Source: Chitinophaga pinensis (GTDB lineage Bacteria > Pseudomonadota > Gammaproteobacteria > Burkholderiales > SG8-41). From it: a stretch of 64,000 nucleotides of DNA. Shown here one piece after another: positions 44,874 through 53,602 of this stretch. The position numbers and the translations under genes are program-made. Every line of letters starts with the position of its first letter. The stretch's first letter is position 1. The notes beneath the pieces are model-generated. The model was not told where the DNA came from and searched no databases. It worked only from the letters and a program-made list of their open reading frames with translations. The stretch spans positions 1 to 64,000 of the forward strand of contig CALQCM020000006.1 of NCBI GenBank assembly GCA_943329075.2, in the 5' to 3' direction.

Positions 44874-45839
44874 TCATTGCGGTTGCAGCCCGATGATTCC
44901 AATCAGCTTGCCGTAGATGTCGTAGTCTTCGCGCAGGGTTTTGGCGAAGGCCTCCGGCGATTCATTGAGCACCGTGAGACCCGTGGCTTCGATTTTTTCG
45001 CGCACGTCAGGCGCGTTCATCGCGCGGTTGATTTCGGCATTCAGTAGAGCAACGATTTTCGGCGGCGTGCCGGCCGGCGCGAGATAACCAAACCAGCCGC
45101 GCGAATCGTAACCGGGCAGCATTTCCGCCATCGCCGGCACATCGGGAAACAGCGCCGCGCGCGTCGGGCTGGTGACCGCAAGCAGGCGCAAGCGGCCGCC
45201 CTGGATAAACGGCGTAATCGAGCCGATGCCGAGGATGGTGGCGTCGATGCGGTTGCCGAGGATTTCGGTGACGATCTGCGCGCTGCCTTTGTACGGCACG
45301 TGCAAATAGCTGAAGCCGCCAGCGAGCCGCATCATCTCGATCGCCATGTGCGGAAAGCCGCCCTCGCCGTTCGAGGCAAAGGCGAGTTTTCCCGCATTCG
45401 CGCGACCATAGGCGACAAAATCCTTCAGCGTTTTGTGCTGCCCGCCGGCATTGACGACAAGGCCGAGGTAATTGCGCGTGACATTGGCAATCGGCACAAA
45501 GTCCTTGAAGGTGTCGTAGGGCAGTTTTTTGTAGGTATGCGGCTGCACGACGAGATTGCCGCCCTGACCGCCGACGATGGTGTAACCGTCGGGGGTGGCA
45601 TGTGCCGCCATCTCGAGGCCGAGCTGACCGGCGCCGCCGACGCGGTTGTCAACGACGATGCCCTGCCCGAGACGTTCGAGTATTTTCGGCGCGATCAGCC
45701 GCGAGGTGGTGTCCAGCGTGTCGCCCGGCGGAAACGGCACGATGATGCGGATCGGTTTGGCCGGATACTGCTGCGCGTAAAGCGCAGGCGCAGCGGCGAT
45801 CGCAATCAAAGAAAACAACAGGGAGAATAACCAGAGCAT
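44874..45839 (-). CDS. Bug14: TctC/Bug-family periplasmic receptor
   Basis: A 321-residue receptor with signal peptide (cut near LYAQ), YPAKPIRIIVPFPPGDTLD (Asp instead of the second Gly), DNRVGGAG, PDGYT, VPYKGSAQ and APAGTPPK. GAGGAG precedes the ATG at 45839. It is followed by the second CocE hydrolase, a second case of the receptor-CocE pairing. Confidence 0.93.
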   Translation of the reverse strand: MLWLFSLLFSLIAIAAAPALYAQQYPAKPIRIIVPFPPGDTLDTTSRLIAPKILERLGQGIVVDNRVGGAGQLGLEMAAHATPDGYTIVGGQGGNLVVQPHTYKKLPYDTFKDFVPIANVTRNYLGLVVNAGGQHKTLKDFVAYGRANAGKLAFASNGEGGFPHMAIEMMRLAGGFSYLHVPYKGSAQIVTEILGNRIDATILGIGSITPFIQGGRLRLLAVTSPTRAALFPDVPAMAEMLPGYDSRGWFGYLAPAGTPPKIVALLNAEINRAMNAPDVREKIEATGLTVLNESPEAFAKTLREDYDIYGKLIGIIGLQPQ

Positions 45840-45956
45840 GGCGCGACTCCTCAATGACGCAGGGATAGCGCCATTGTGCCACGCCGGCGAAACCTTGCGC
45901 ACGCCGTAAAAATATCCCGTCCGGCGCCGCGCAACGTTGCGCTTTACGCGCGCGCC

Positions 45957-46634
45957 TTAGCGCTCGACGTAGAGCTGCGGAAACTGTTTCTTCAGATTGG
46001 CGACCTTGGGCAGGTCGTTGTAAACGATGTACGGCTGGTCGGGATGATGCACGACGTAATCCTGATGGTAGGCCTCGGCCGCATAAAAGGCTTTCAGTGG
46101 CGCCACTTCGGTGACAATGGGGCGCGGGAAACTCTTCGCCGTCTGCAGTTGCGCAATGTAGGCCTGCACCACGCGCTTCTGCGCCTCGTCGCCATAAAAA
46201 ATCGCCGAGCGGTATTGCGGACCGGTGTCCGGGCCCTGCCGGTTCAGTTCCGTCGGATTGTGCGCCACCGAAAAAAACACCTTCAGCAACTGGCCGTAGC
46301 TGACCTTGGACGGGTCGTAGGTCACCTGCACCACCTCGGCGTGCCCGGTGCTGCCCGAACTCACCTTCTGATAATCGGCGGTCTCCGCGGTGCCGCCCGC
46401 GTATCCGGACACCGCCTGTGTGACGCCCTTCACATGCTCGAACACTGCCTCGACGCCCCAGAAGCAGCCGCCTGCAAACACCGCGGTCTGCAGGCCGCTC
46501 TTCGTGGCAGCCGGCGCATCGACAGCGGGATCGGGCAGCGACACGGCCGCATCCGAAACGCTGCAGGCGGCGAGAACCGCCACGGTCACTGCCGCGGTGA
46601 AACGTCTAAAACCGTTCTGGAAATGGTTCCGCAT
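45957..46634 (-). CDS. msrA: peptide-methionine (S)-S-oxide reductase, probable lipoprotein
   Basis: A 225-residue MsrA. The catalytic motif GCFWG has its Cys57 as nucleophile, and the C-terminal half has the usual YHQDY and SSGSTGHAEVV stretches. Unlike cytoplasmic MsrA it has an N-terminal signal with a lipobox (LAAC, Cys24), so it should repair oxidised methionines in envelope proteins. No MsrB or Trx partner is adjacent. It lies 117 bases upstream of Bug14 on the same strand and is probably an independent gene. Confidence 0.92.
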   Translation of the reverse strand: MRNHFQNGFRRFTAAVTVAVLAACSVSDAAVSLPDPAVDAPAATKSGLQTAVFAGGCFWGVEAVFEHVKGVTQAVSGYAGGTAETADYQKVSSGSTGHAEVVQVTYDPSKVSYGQLLKVFFSVAHNPTELNRQGPDTGPQYRSAIFYGDEAQKRVVQAYIAQLQTAKSFPRPIVTEVAPLKAFYAAEAYHQDYVVHHPDQPYIVYNDLPKVANLKKQFPQLYVER

Positions 46635-47019
46635 GATCTAACCCCCGATTTCAAATTGCATTGCCCCCGGATTGTAAACGGCCGCCGGGAACGCGGCCTT
46701 GTGACTGAGTCGGCGCCGCACACCGAAACTTACACCCACCACTCAGACCCCGGCGCCGGCCGGCAGTTCCACCGGTTCAGGCTTATTGAATATTACAAAA
46801 CCTCCTGACGGAATACTCGTCGTCCCCTCGAAAGCGGGGACCCACAAGTTTGTTTCCCCCATCCTACCTTCCCCCACAAGTGGGGGAAGGGGATACCCGC
46901 TTTCGCGGGAATGACGGAGTGGCACAAAGCTCCGTCATGAACTTATGTAATCCATAATAGGATAGGTGGCATACAAGATCTACTGGTGCCAATTCGCACC
47001 GGTGCGGCTTTCGCACAAC
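46635..47019. other. gene-free stretch carrying a repeat
   Basis: 385 bases between msrA (start 46634) and the ATPase stop (47020), both on the minus strand. It holds repeat copy d at 46821-46917 and a GGCCGCCGGGAACGCGGCC hairpin just upstream of msrA. I see no gene. Confidence 0.65.
46821..46917. repeat. composite ATTCCC/GGGAAT element, copy d (opposite orientation)
   Basis: Reads as the inverse of the elements at 39860 and 55401: CCCCATCCTACCTTCCCCC, a hairpin, then GGGGATACCCGCTTTCGCGG and ATGACGG. The left end is shorter. Its position past the ATPase stop could let it act as a terminator. Confidence 0.85.
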
Positions 47020-49695
47020 TCATGGTGCGCCGGACCGCCGCACGAACCACTTGCGCAACTCCTCGGCGGCGAGCATTGCCAGCGCCAGCGGCAGCATGAA
47101 CAACCACGCGCCCGCATCGAGCGGCGCCGTGCCGAAAATCTGGTTGCCAAGCGGCGTATAAATGATGATGGCGGCAAGTATCAGTTCGAACGCGATGCCC
47201 CACAGGATCAGCGGATTGTTGCGCTGACCGCCGGCAAACACCGAACGCTTGTCGTCCCGGCAGAGGAGTACGTTGACGATCTGCGCCACCACGATCGCGG
47301 CGAAGCACGCTGTAGTCGCCGCCAGATAAAGCGGCGCGGCCGCCGCCAGCGGCTCGCCGTAAATCCAGCCGCCGCGGTCGAGCACGAAGAAAAACGCCGC
47401 CATCGCCGCCGCTGCCTCCAGCCCGCCGAGAAACAGATAGGCGCGCGCCAGCAGGCGCCACGACAGCAGGCGCTCGCTGCGCGGCCGCGGCGGCCGCAGC
47501 ATGACGCCGGGCGCCGGCCGCTCGGCACCGAGTGCCAGCGCCGGCAGCATGTCGGTGCCAAGATCGACGGCGAGGATCTGCATGATGGTGAGCGGCAGCG
47601 GAATGCGCAGCAACGCATAGGCCAGATAGGGCACCAGCTCGGGGATGTTCGACGTCAAAATATAAGTCAGAAACTTGCGGATGTTGTCGAACACCGCGCG
47701 TCCCTCCTCGATGGCGGCGACGATGCTCGCGAAATTGTCATCGAGCAGTATCATGTCGGCCGCCTCTTTCGCGACATCGGTGCCGATCAGCGCCATCGCA
47801 ATGCCGATGTCGGCGCGCTTCAGCGCCGGTGCGTCGTTGACACCGTCGCCAGTGGCGGCCACGATGTGGTTCTTGCGCTGCAGCGCTTCGACGATCACCA
47901 TCTTCTGCGTGGCCCCAACGCGCGCAAAGAGGATTTCCGGCGCGTCGAGTGCGACCTGCAACTGCGCCTCCGTCAGGCGCGCGAGCTCGTTGCCGGTAAT
48001 CACCCGCGGTGCCGTCGAACGCACCAGCCCGATCTGGCGCGCCACTGCGGTGGCCGTCTGCGGATGGTCGCCGGTGACCATGATGACCTGGATGCCGGCG
48101 GCATGGCACGCCGCAATGGCGCCGGGCACCTCGGGCCGCACCGGATCCTCCAATCCCAACAGCCCTGCGAAGACCAGCCCGCTCTCCCATTCCGCGCGCG
48201 GCGTTTCTGCGGGCAGCGCGCGATAAGCAAAGGCCAGCACACGCATGCCTTGCTGCGCGAACGCGGATTCAGTTGCACGTATGTCTGCGCGCGCGCTGTC
48301 GACAAGTGCAACGCTGCCACTGCGCGTCTCGCTGGCGGCACACAGCGGCAACACGGTTTCGAGCGCGCCCTTGCAATACAGCATGTTTCCGGCCGGCGTC
48401 GCATTCAGGGTGGAAAAACGCTTGCGGTCGCTGTCGAAGGCAATTTCGTCTGCGCGCGGATAAACCTCGCCGGGCAGCGCGCGCGCCATTTCGAGCAGCG
48501 TGACCTCCATCGGATCGCCGAGCCACTGCCTGCCATCGACGGCGGCGACCTCACGCAAAGAATGACAGTGGCGCGCGACCTCGAACAGACGGCGGCCGCG
48601 CAACCGCTCATCCGCCGCAGATTGCGCGGCATCGTATACCCACTCGCCATCGGCAAAATACAGCCGCTTCACGCGCATACGGTTCAGTGTCAGCGTGCCG
48701 GTCTTGTCGGTGCAGATGACGGTGGTCGAACCGAGCGTTTCGACCGCCGGCAGATGGCGGATCAGCGCGTTGCGTTTGGCCATGCGCTGCGTGCCCATTG
48801 CCAGCGCCAGCGTCACCGTCGGCAGCAGGCCCTCGGGCACGTTGGCGACGATGATGCCGATGGCGAAGATGACGTTTTGCCAGAACGGGAAGCCGAGCGC
48901 CGTGCCGAGCGCAAAAAATCCAACCCCGAGCACCGTTGCGAGTACCGCGATCAAGCGGCTCAGCCGCGCAATTTCCATCTGCAGCGGCGAGAGCGGCGCG
49001 CGCGCGCTTTGCGCCAGCCGCGCGATGCGGCCGAATTCGGTGCGCATGCCGGTCGCAAATACCAGCGCCTGCGCGGCGCCGGCCTCCACCGCAGTGCCGG
49101 CCAGCACAATGTTGCGGCTGGCGAGCAAGTCCTCACCCGCGCTCTCGCGCGCATCCTTGTCGCTGGCGGACGACTCACCGGTGATCGTCGCCTCGTTGAC
49201 GCGCAGCCCGTGCGCAACGGTCACGCGCGCGTCCGCCGGCACCTGGTCACCCTCGCGCAACTCGATGATGTCGCCCGGCACCAGTTGGTCGGCGGTCAGT
49301 TGCATCGCCGCGCCGTCGCGCAGGACCATCACCTGCGTCGGCAGCAATTTCGTCAGCGCTGCGATGGCGCGTTCGGCGCGGTACTCCTGCCAGAACGAAA
49401 ACACGCCATTGATGACGATGACGCCGACGATCGCGATGGCCAGCGGCCCCATACCCGCATCGGGATCGCGCCACTGCGCCACCAGTGCGAGCGCCGCGGC
49501 GAGCCACAGGATCAGCGCAAAAAAGCCCGTGAATTGCCGCGCGAGGCGGCGCCAACCCGCTTCGTGTTCGATTTTTTCGAGACGGTTGCTGCCGAATTCA
49601 TCGCACCGTCGCGCCGCCTCGGCCGACGTGAGGCCCTGCCTGCCACTGTTCAGGCTGGCAAGCGCGGCTTCAACGCTGATCTGGTTTATTTTCAT
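47020..49695 (-). CDS. P-type (P2) cation-transporting ATPase
   Basis: An 891-residue ATPase with all P2 landmarks: TGES at 172-175 (actuator), PEGL at 287-290 in TM4, the phosphorylated Asp330 in CTDKTGTLT, GDGVND in the P domain, and the C-terminal transport helices with NIPELVPYL and LAVDLGTDML. These resemble the Na+/K+- and Ca2+-ATPase (P2A/P2C) branch rather than heavy-metal pumps, since there is no CPC motif. The transported ion cannot be assigned with confidence. It is a single gene behind an FNR-type promoter at 49767-49808. Confidence 0.9.
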   Translation of the reverse strand: MKINQISVEAALASLNSGRQGLTSAEAARRCDEFGSNRLEKIEHEAGWRRLARQFTGFFALILWLAAALALVAQWRDPDAGMGPLAIAIVGVIVINGVFSFWQEYRAERAIAALTKLLPTQVMVLRDGAAMQLTADQLVPGDIIELREGDQVPADARVTVAHGLRVNEATITGESSASDKDARESAGEDLLASRNIVLAGTAVEAGAAQALVFATGMRTEFGRIARLAQSARAPLSPLQMEIARLSRLIAVLATVLGVGFFALGTALGFPFWQNVIFAIGIIVANVPEGLLPTVTLALAMGTQRMAKRNALIRHLPAVETLGSTTVICTDKTGTLTLNRMRVKRLYFADGEWVYDAAQSAADERLRGRRLFEVARHCHSLREVAAVDGRQWLGDPMEVTLLEMARALPGEVYPRADEIAFDSDRKRFSTLNATPAGNMLYCKGALETVLPLCAASETRSGSVALVDSARADIRATESAFAQQGMRVLAFAYRALPAETPRAEWESGLVFAGLLGLEDPVRPEVPGAIAACHAAGIQVIMVTGDHPQTATAVARQIGLVRSTAPRVITGNELARLTEAQLQVALDAPEILFARVGATQKMVIVEALQRKNHIVAATGDGVNDAPALKRADIGIAMALIGTDVAKEAADMILLDDNFASIVAAIEEGRAVFDNIRKFLTYILTSNIPELVPYLAYALLRIPLPLTIMQILAVDLGTDMLPALALGAERPAPGVMLRPPRPRSERLLSWRLLARAYLFLGGLEAAAAMAAFFFVLDRGGWIYGEPLAAAAPLYLAATTACFAAIVVAQIVNVLLCRDDKRSVFAGGQRNNPLILWGIAFELILAAIIIYTPLGNQIFGTAPLDAGAWLFMLPLALAMLAAEELRKWFVRRSGAP

Positions 49696-49766
49696 GGTCC
49701 CGTGCAGGACTGCAACCGCCGGCGCCGACAGGTTTGGCCGCGCCGCAAATGGCCCGGACCACGCTC

Positions 49767-49808
49767 ATCATAGGCGCCCCCCGCCAGCCGCCGCTTGACT
49801 TGCGTCAA
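49767..49808 (-). promoter_or_regulatory. FNR/ANR-type promoter of the P-type ATPase
   Basis: A perfect palindrome TTGAC-TTGC-GTCAA lies at 49795-49808 (centre 49801.5). On the minus strand a -10 hexamer TATGAT sits at 49772-49767, which puts the start near 49760 and the box centre at about -41.5, the class II position used by FNR/CRP activators. The leader to the ATG is about 65 bases. Consensus FNR is TTGAT-N4-ATCAA; the TTGAC/GTCAA form is a known variant in proteobacteria. Confidence 0.6.
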
Positions 49809-49835
49809 CGGGTCATTTGCACAACGGCCCGCAGC

Positions 49836-50009
49836 TTATGGAAACAGCCAGTCGACCAGCGCCGCGGAAGCATAGGCAATGATCAGCGCGAAGCAGAAGA
49901 TCGCAGTGCTGCGCGTGAAAGACTTGGGAATGTCCATATCGTCAAGCCAGCGTTTGGTGTAATGGCTGGCGACGAAATAAACGACGGTGGACACGATCAG
50001 GCCGAGCAT
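49836..50009 (-). CDS. 57-residue small membrane protein
   Basis: An ATG at 50009 follows GAGG at a good distance and opens 57 codons ending in TAA. The product has two hydrophobic helices, about 1-15 (MLGLIVSTVVYFVASHY) and 36-56 (IFCFALIIAYASAALVDWLF), separated by a charged loop (KRWLDDMDIPK). The layout is a typical hairpin membrane peptide. It lies 26 bases from the FNR-type box of the ATPase, upstream of it, and is 10 bases after the 37-residue ORF. Confidence 0.65.
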   Translation of the reverse strand: MLGLIVSTVVYFVASHYTKRWLDDMDIPKSFTRSTAIFCFALIIAYASAALVDWLFP

Positions 50010-50019
50010 GCGTCCGGCC

Positions 50020-50133
50020 TCAATTTAATCCGACCGGTTCCGGCACGCGAAGCACCGGCAGGATCGTTCCGCGTGTCGAGCTCGACAATTTGCCCGCGGA
50101 TTGCAGCCCCGAAAAATCGATCGGAGTAGTCAT
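50020..50133 (-). CDS. 37-residue ORF preceding the small membrane protein
   Basis: An ATG at 50133 with GGGGCAG nearby opens 37 codons: MTTPIDFSGLQSAGKLSS then a basic, Pro-rich tail, ending TGA 10 bases before the 57-residue gene. It has no signal peptide or membrane helix and could be a coupled leader peptide. Weak evidence on its own; the tight spacing with the next ORF is the main support. Confidence 0.3.
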   Translation of the reverse strand: MTTPIDFSGLQSAGKLSSSTRGTILPVLRVPEPVGLN

Positions 50134-50156
50134 GCTCTGCCCCGCGAAAGTCGGGT

Positions 50157-50777
50157 TTATTTGCCCGCGCCAAAACTAAAATCGTCAAATGCCGTGACAC
50201 TGTCCGCCTTGGTCCAAACACCCACCGCGCCGGCGGAGGCAATGTGCCGGTCGTTGACGCGAATATACGATTTGCCATCGAGCATCACCTCGATGTCTGC
50301 GCCCGAAAATACAACCCTCAGGGTGTGCCAGACATTGGGCGCTACCGGCGCATCGACATACTTGATCGTCTTGCGGCTGCCGCCTTCGGTGTAATACAAA
50401 GACACGTTGTCTTCGAGCGCATTGGCGCGCGCGACGTAGTAGTTGTCGCCGTCCGCCCAGCGCCAGACGACACCGCCGGCCTGATCTTCGCGCCCGGACA
50501 GTGCCTTGAATTTCACTTCAACGAAGCCGTCCTTGATGGCAACACCGCTTTTGACGCACCAGGGAAACGTGCCGCTGCCCGTTTGCTTGAGAACATTGGG
50601 TTTGCTCGGCGCGGTGGCGTCGCCTTCGACCTGCCAGCGCGGACTGCCGCGACCGGTCACGCCGCAGGTCCAGCCGGCGGGGGCTGCACCCACCGTCGCC
50701 TTGTCGAAATTTTCCGTCTGTGCGTCCACGTTACCGGCGATGAGACTCATAACGGCTCCTGCAATAATTGATTTCAC
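50157..50777 (-). CDS. secreted concanavalin/LamG-fold protein (DUF1080-like)
   Basis: A 206-residue exported protein starting at a GTG with AGGAGG just before it. The signal peptide is cut near VDAQ. The mature chain has ENFDKATVGAAPAGWTCGVTG, VEVKFKA, VVWRWADGDNYYVAR, LRVVFSGADIEVMLDGK and FDDFSFG, a beta-sandwich pattern of the 3-keto-disaccharide hydrolase/LamG type. Two conserved acidic residues of active GH16 enzymes are not apparent, so a binding role is likely. It lies 57 bases after chrA. Confidence 0.75.
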   Translation of the reverse strand: MKSIIAGAVMSLIAGNVDAQTENFDKATVGAAPAGWTCGVTGRGSPRWQVEGDATAPSKPNVLKQTGSGTFPWCVKSGVAIKDGFVEVKFKALSGREDQAGGVVWRWADGDNYYVARANALEDNVSLYYTEGGSRKTIKYVDAPVAPNVWHTLRVVFSGADIEVMLDGKSYIRVNDRHIASAGAVGVWTKADSVTAFDDFSFGAGK

Positions 50778-50834
50778 GACCGCCTCCTGCAGTGACGCGT
50801 TCGGAAATTCCGCGCAATGCTTTTCAGAAAAAGG

Positions 50835-52052
50835 CTAGATGTTTGCGCCAGGATAAACGAGCAGGCCGACGACCGCCGCCGCCGCAACCACCACCGGCTC
50901 CGGCAGCTTTTTCATTTTCCACAGCAGTACGACCGTCACCAGCGCCAGCAGCACGGTGGGAATGTCGGTGATGGAACGCTGTCCCAGCACCACCACCGCA
51001 CCGGTGATGGTGCCGATGGCAGCCGCAGTCACGCCGTCGACAAAGGCGACGATGCCCGGCTTCTTGCCGTGTTTCTTGAAATACGGCGCCGGAATGATGG
51101 TGAACAGATAACACGGCAGGAAGGTGGCGAGTGCCGCCACCACCGCCCCCGACAAACCGGCGACCAGATAACCGATGAAACCGACCGTGATGACGACCGG
51201 GCCCGGCGTAATCATCGCCACGGCCACCGCATCAACAAACTGCCGCTCGTTCAGCCAGTGAAATTCATTGACCACGCCGCCATAGAGAAACGGCACGATG
51301 GCAAGTCCGCTGCCGAAGACGAAGGCGCCGGCTTCCGCAAAAAACACCGCGATCTGCGTCAATACCGTCCAGTCGGCGGTGCCGGCGATCGTCGTCGTCA
51401 CCGGCAGCGGTGCGGACAGAAAAGCAATGCTTTTCATGCCACCGCCTTTGAACAAATTCTTCGGCGGCGCTTTCACCAGCCAGACCAGCAGGCCGGAACC
51501 AAGAAACAGCCAGACGATCTCGGATTTGGTGATGATGGTGACCGCCGCGCTCGCCACGTAGATCGCCCACAGCAATTTATCCTTGCCGATGCTCTTGGTG
51601 GTGAGCTTATAGGCGCTGATCGCGATGATGCCGATCACCGATGCACCAACACCGTAGAACACCGCCTGCATCCAGGTCAGCCCGCCATAGGCAACATAGG
51701 CCATGCCGAGCAATACCACCATGATGAAGGACGGCACCACGAAGGCGATGCCGACCAGCGTGGCGCCAAGGTTGCGGTAATGCACGTAACCGAGATACAT
51801 CGCCAGTTGCGCCGCCAGCGGGCCCGGCATGAGCTGCGCCAGCGCAAGTCCCTCTTTGTAGTCCGCCTCGGAAATCCATTTGCGCACCTCGACCAGATCG
51901 CGATGCATATAGCCGACCAGCGCGACGGGGCCGCCGAAGCCGACGGTGCCGAGCTTCAGTGCATACAAGACGAGCTGCCACAGCGTATAGACCGGCACAG
52001 AATCCGGATTTTGATTTGAAACGGCTTGCGGGGAATTTTTTGAGGCGTCCAA
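50835..52052 (-). CDS. chrA: chromate efflux transporter (two-domain ChrA)
   Basis: A 405-residue CHR-superfamily membrane protein with two homologous halves. Each has the family's GFGGP or GSGLA turn and the PGP loop (QLMPGPLAAQLA, MITPGPVVITVG). The long two-domain form exports chromate by proton symport. I place the start at TTG 52052 because GGAGGAGGAG precedes it; an upstream in-frame start at 52130 lies inside the leader hairpins. No chrB regulator is adjacent; control may instead lie in the leader RNA. Confidence 0.9.
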   Translation of the reverse strand: MDASKNSPQAVSNQNPDSVPVYTLWQLVLYALKLGTVGFGGPVALVGYMHRDLVEVRKWISEADYKEGLALAQLMPGPLAAQLAMYLGYVHYRNLGATLVGIAFVVPSFIMVVLLGMAYVAYGGLTWMQAVFYGVGASVIGIIAISAYKLTTKSIGKDKLLWAIYVASAAVTIITKSEIVWLFLGSGLLVWLVKAPPKNLFKGGGMKSIAFLSAPLPVTTTIAGTADWTVLTQIAVFFAEAGAFVFGSGLAIVPFLYGGVVNEFHWLNERQFVDAVAVAMITPGPVVITVGFIGYLVAGLSGAVVAALATFLPCYLFTIIPAPYFKKHGKKPGIVAFVDGVTAAAIGTITGAVVVLGQRSITDIPTVLLALVTVVLLWKMKKLPEPVVVAAAAVVGLLVYPGANI

Positions 52053-52140
52053 CGTGCTCCTCCTCCTGGCGATTACGCCACAGGTAGAGCAGACCTTGGA
52101 CGCAGGGGCGTCTGATGGGGAGGCTGCCAAGTCCCCGAGG
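52053..52140 (-). promoter_or_regulatory. structured chrA leader with possible pseudoknot
   Basis: Read on the minus strand, four elements follow each other: hairpin GGGGA...TCCCC (52136-52117), hairpin GACGC-CCCT-GCGTC (52112-52099), then CCAAG (52099-52095), which can pair with CTTGG in the loop of the first hairpin to form a pseudoknot, and hairpin GGCG-TAAT-CGCC (52079-52068) touching the ribosome site. I cannot fold it or match it to known chromate leader motifs here. Confidence 0.4.
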
Positions 52141-52250
52141 GCAGGATGCTAAGCACTTCGGTGGTGGCAGTCAACCAAGTCTGCGCGTCCGTCACGCCAT
52201 CACGCAGGCGCATTTATGGCATGATTTGTCGCTGATTGGAATCCGCCCGC

Positions 52251-52817
52251 ATGCTGAAAAAATTATTCAAACAAATCCTGCCGCAGGGCGCGACTGCGCC
52301 ACTGCGCCTGCACATCGGTGGCGAGATCGCGCACGCCGACTGGAAAATCTTCAATATCGCAGCCGGCCCGCAGGTCGATTATGTCGGCCACTGCGCCGAC
52401 CTGTCGCGTTTTGCCGACGCCAGCGTCGCCGAGATTTATGCGTCGCACGTCGTCGAGCATCTGCGTTTCAAGACCGAACTGCCGGCGGCGCTGCGCGAAT
52501 TTCACCGCGTGCTGGCACCCGGCGGCAGCCTGCGCGTCAGCGTGCCCGATCTGGCCACCCTGTGCAAACTCTTCCTCGACCCGGCGCTGACCACACTGCA
52601 GCGCTTTCAGGTCATGCAGATGATGTTCGGCGCGCAAACCACTGCGGCCGACACGCATTACGTCGGCCTCGATGAAGAATTTCTGACGCAATTTCTGCTG
52701 GACGCCGGTTTTACCGATATCGTGCGCGTCGAAACATTCGGTCTCTTCGACGACGCCAGCGCCATGCAATACAAGCTGCCGGTCAGCCTGAACCTGCGCG
52801 CGCGCAAGCCGCTTTAA
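52251..52817 (+). CDS. small SAM-dependent methyltransferase
   Basis: A 188-residue protein of the predicted methyltransferase group that often modifies sugars or lipids. LHIGGEIAHADWKIFNI at about 20-36 replaces the normal glycine-rich motif I. The acid at motif II is missing or displaced; VVEHLRF and ALREFHRVLAPGG are the motif IV/V region. It could be a carbohydrate methyltransferase of the FkbM/COG4627 kind. It is divergent from chrA, and its ATG at 52251 has only a weak ribosome site. A TTG at 52236 is an alternative. Confidence 0.75.
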   Translation: MLKKLFKQILPQGATAPLRLHIGGEIAHADWKIFNIAAGPQVDYVGHCADLSRFADASVAEIYASHVVEHLRFKTELPAALREFHRVLAPGGSLRVSVPDLATLCKLFLDPALTTLQRFQVMQMMFGAQTTAADTHYVGLDEEFLTQFLLDAGFTDIVRVETFGLFDDASAMQYKLPVSLNLRARKPL

Positions 52818-52944
52818 TTCCGCGCCACGCGACGGCGCGGAGTTGCGTAAAATCGACGCCACAACAACGCCATCGATCCGCGGCACCTGCGGCACTTTCA
52901 CCGCACGGTTCGGCCGCGCAGATCAACGCAACGAGGGAGCCTTC

Positions 52945-53601
52945 ATGCAGGACACAGCCAACCAGCGCGCCTACGGCTTTTTGACGCGGCCCGAAGTGCA
53001 GTTTCTCGATGCCGCCGTCGAGCGCCTGATCCCCACCGACGAACTTGGCCCCGGTGCGCGCGATGCCGGCGTCACGTATTACATCGACCGCCAGCTCACC
53101 AGCACCTGGGGCATGCACGGGCGCAATTACCGCAACGGCCCCTGGCACGATGGCACGCCGCAGCAGGGTTTTCAGTCGCGACTGACGCCGCAGGAAATTT
53201 ACCGCTGCGGCATCGCCGAAACCGAGGTGCACTGCAAACGCCAGTACGGCAAGAGCTTCCGCCTGCTCGCGGCGGAACAGCAGGACGAAGTGCTCAAAGC
53301 ACTGGAAAAAGACGCTATCGAACTGCCGTCGCTATCGGCGAAACTTTTTTTCGGCCTGCTCTGGCGCAACACCGAGGAAGGTTTCTTCAGCGACCCCGTC
53401 TACGGCGGCAATCAAGACAAAGCCGGCTGGCGCCTGCTCGGTTTCCCCGGCGTGGCCTCCTCCAGCTACGGCACACTGCTCTACACGCAGACCGGACCGT
53501 ACCGCGTCGAACCGGTCAGCATTCTCGACGTGCAGGAGGGTCGCGCCACGCTCGACAACCAGGGTTATCCGCAACACCAGCCGATGAAAGCGAAGGACTG
53601 A
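52945..53601 (+). CDS. gluconate 2-dehydrogenase subunit 3-family protein
   Basis: A 218-residue protein with the subunit 3 pattern: FLDAAVERLIPTDELGPGARDAGVTYYIDRQL near the start, then the WGMHGR and RLTPQEIY stretches. In membrane gluconate dehydrogenases this small subunit accompanies the flavoprotein and is usually exported with a Tat signal; none is seen here, so it may stay in the cytoplasm or be carried by its partner. GAGGGAG precedes the ATG. The flavoprotein gene starts one base after its stop, so the two are almost certainly a complex. Confidence 0.88.
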   Translation: MQDTANQRAYGFLTRPEVQFLDAAVERLIPTDELGPGARDAGVTYYIDRQLTSTWGMHGRNYRNGPWHDGTPQQGFQSRLTPQEIYRCGIAETEVHCKRQYGKSFRLLAAEQQDEVLKALEKDAIELPSLSAKLFFGLLWRNTEEGFFSDPVYGGNQDKAGWRLLGFPGVASSSYGTLLYTQTGPYRVEPVSILDVQEGRATLDNQGYPQHQPMKAKD

Positions 53602-53602
53602 C

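Noticed and set aside
46966-49773. A 935-codon open frame on the plus strand across the ATPase gene
   Set aside because: It is a high-GC antisense shadow; its product is rich in Arg/Gln/His with no domain, while the minus strand encodes an intact P-type ATPase.
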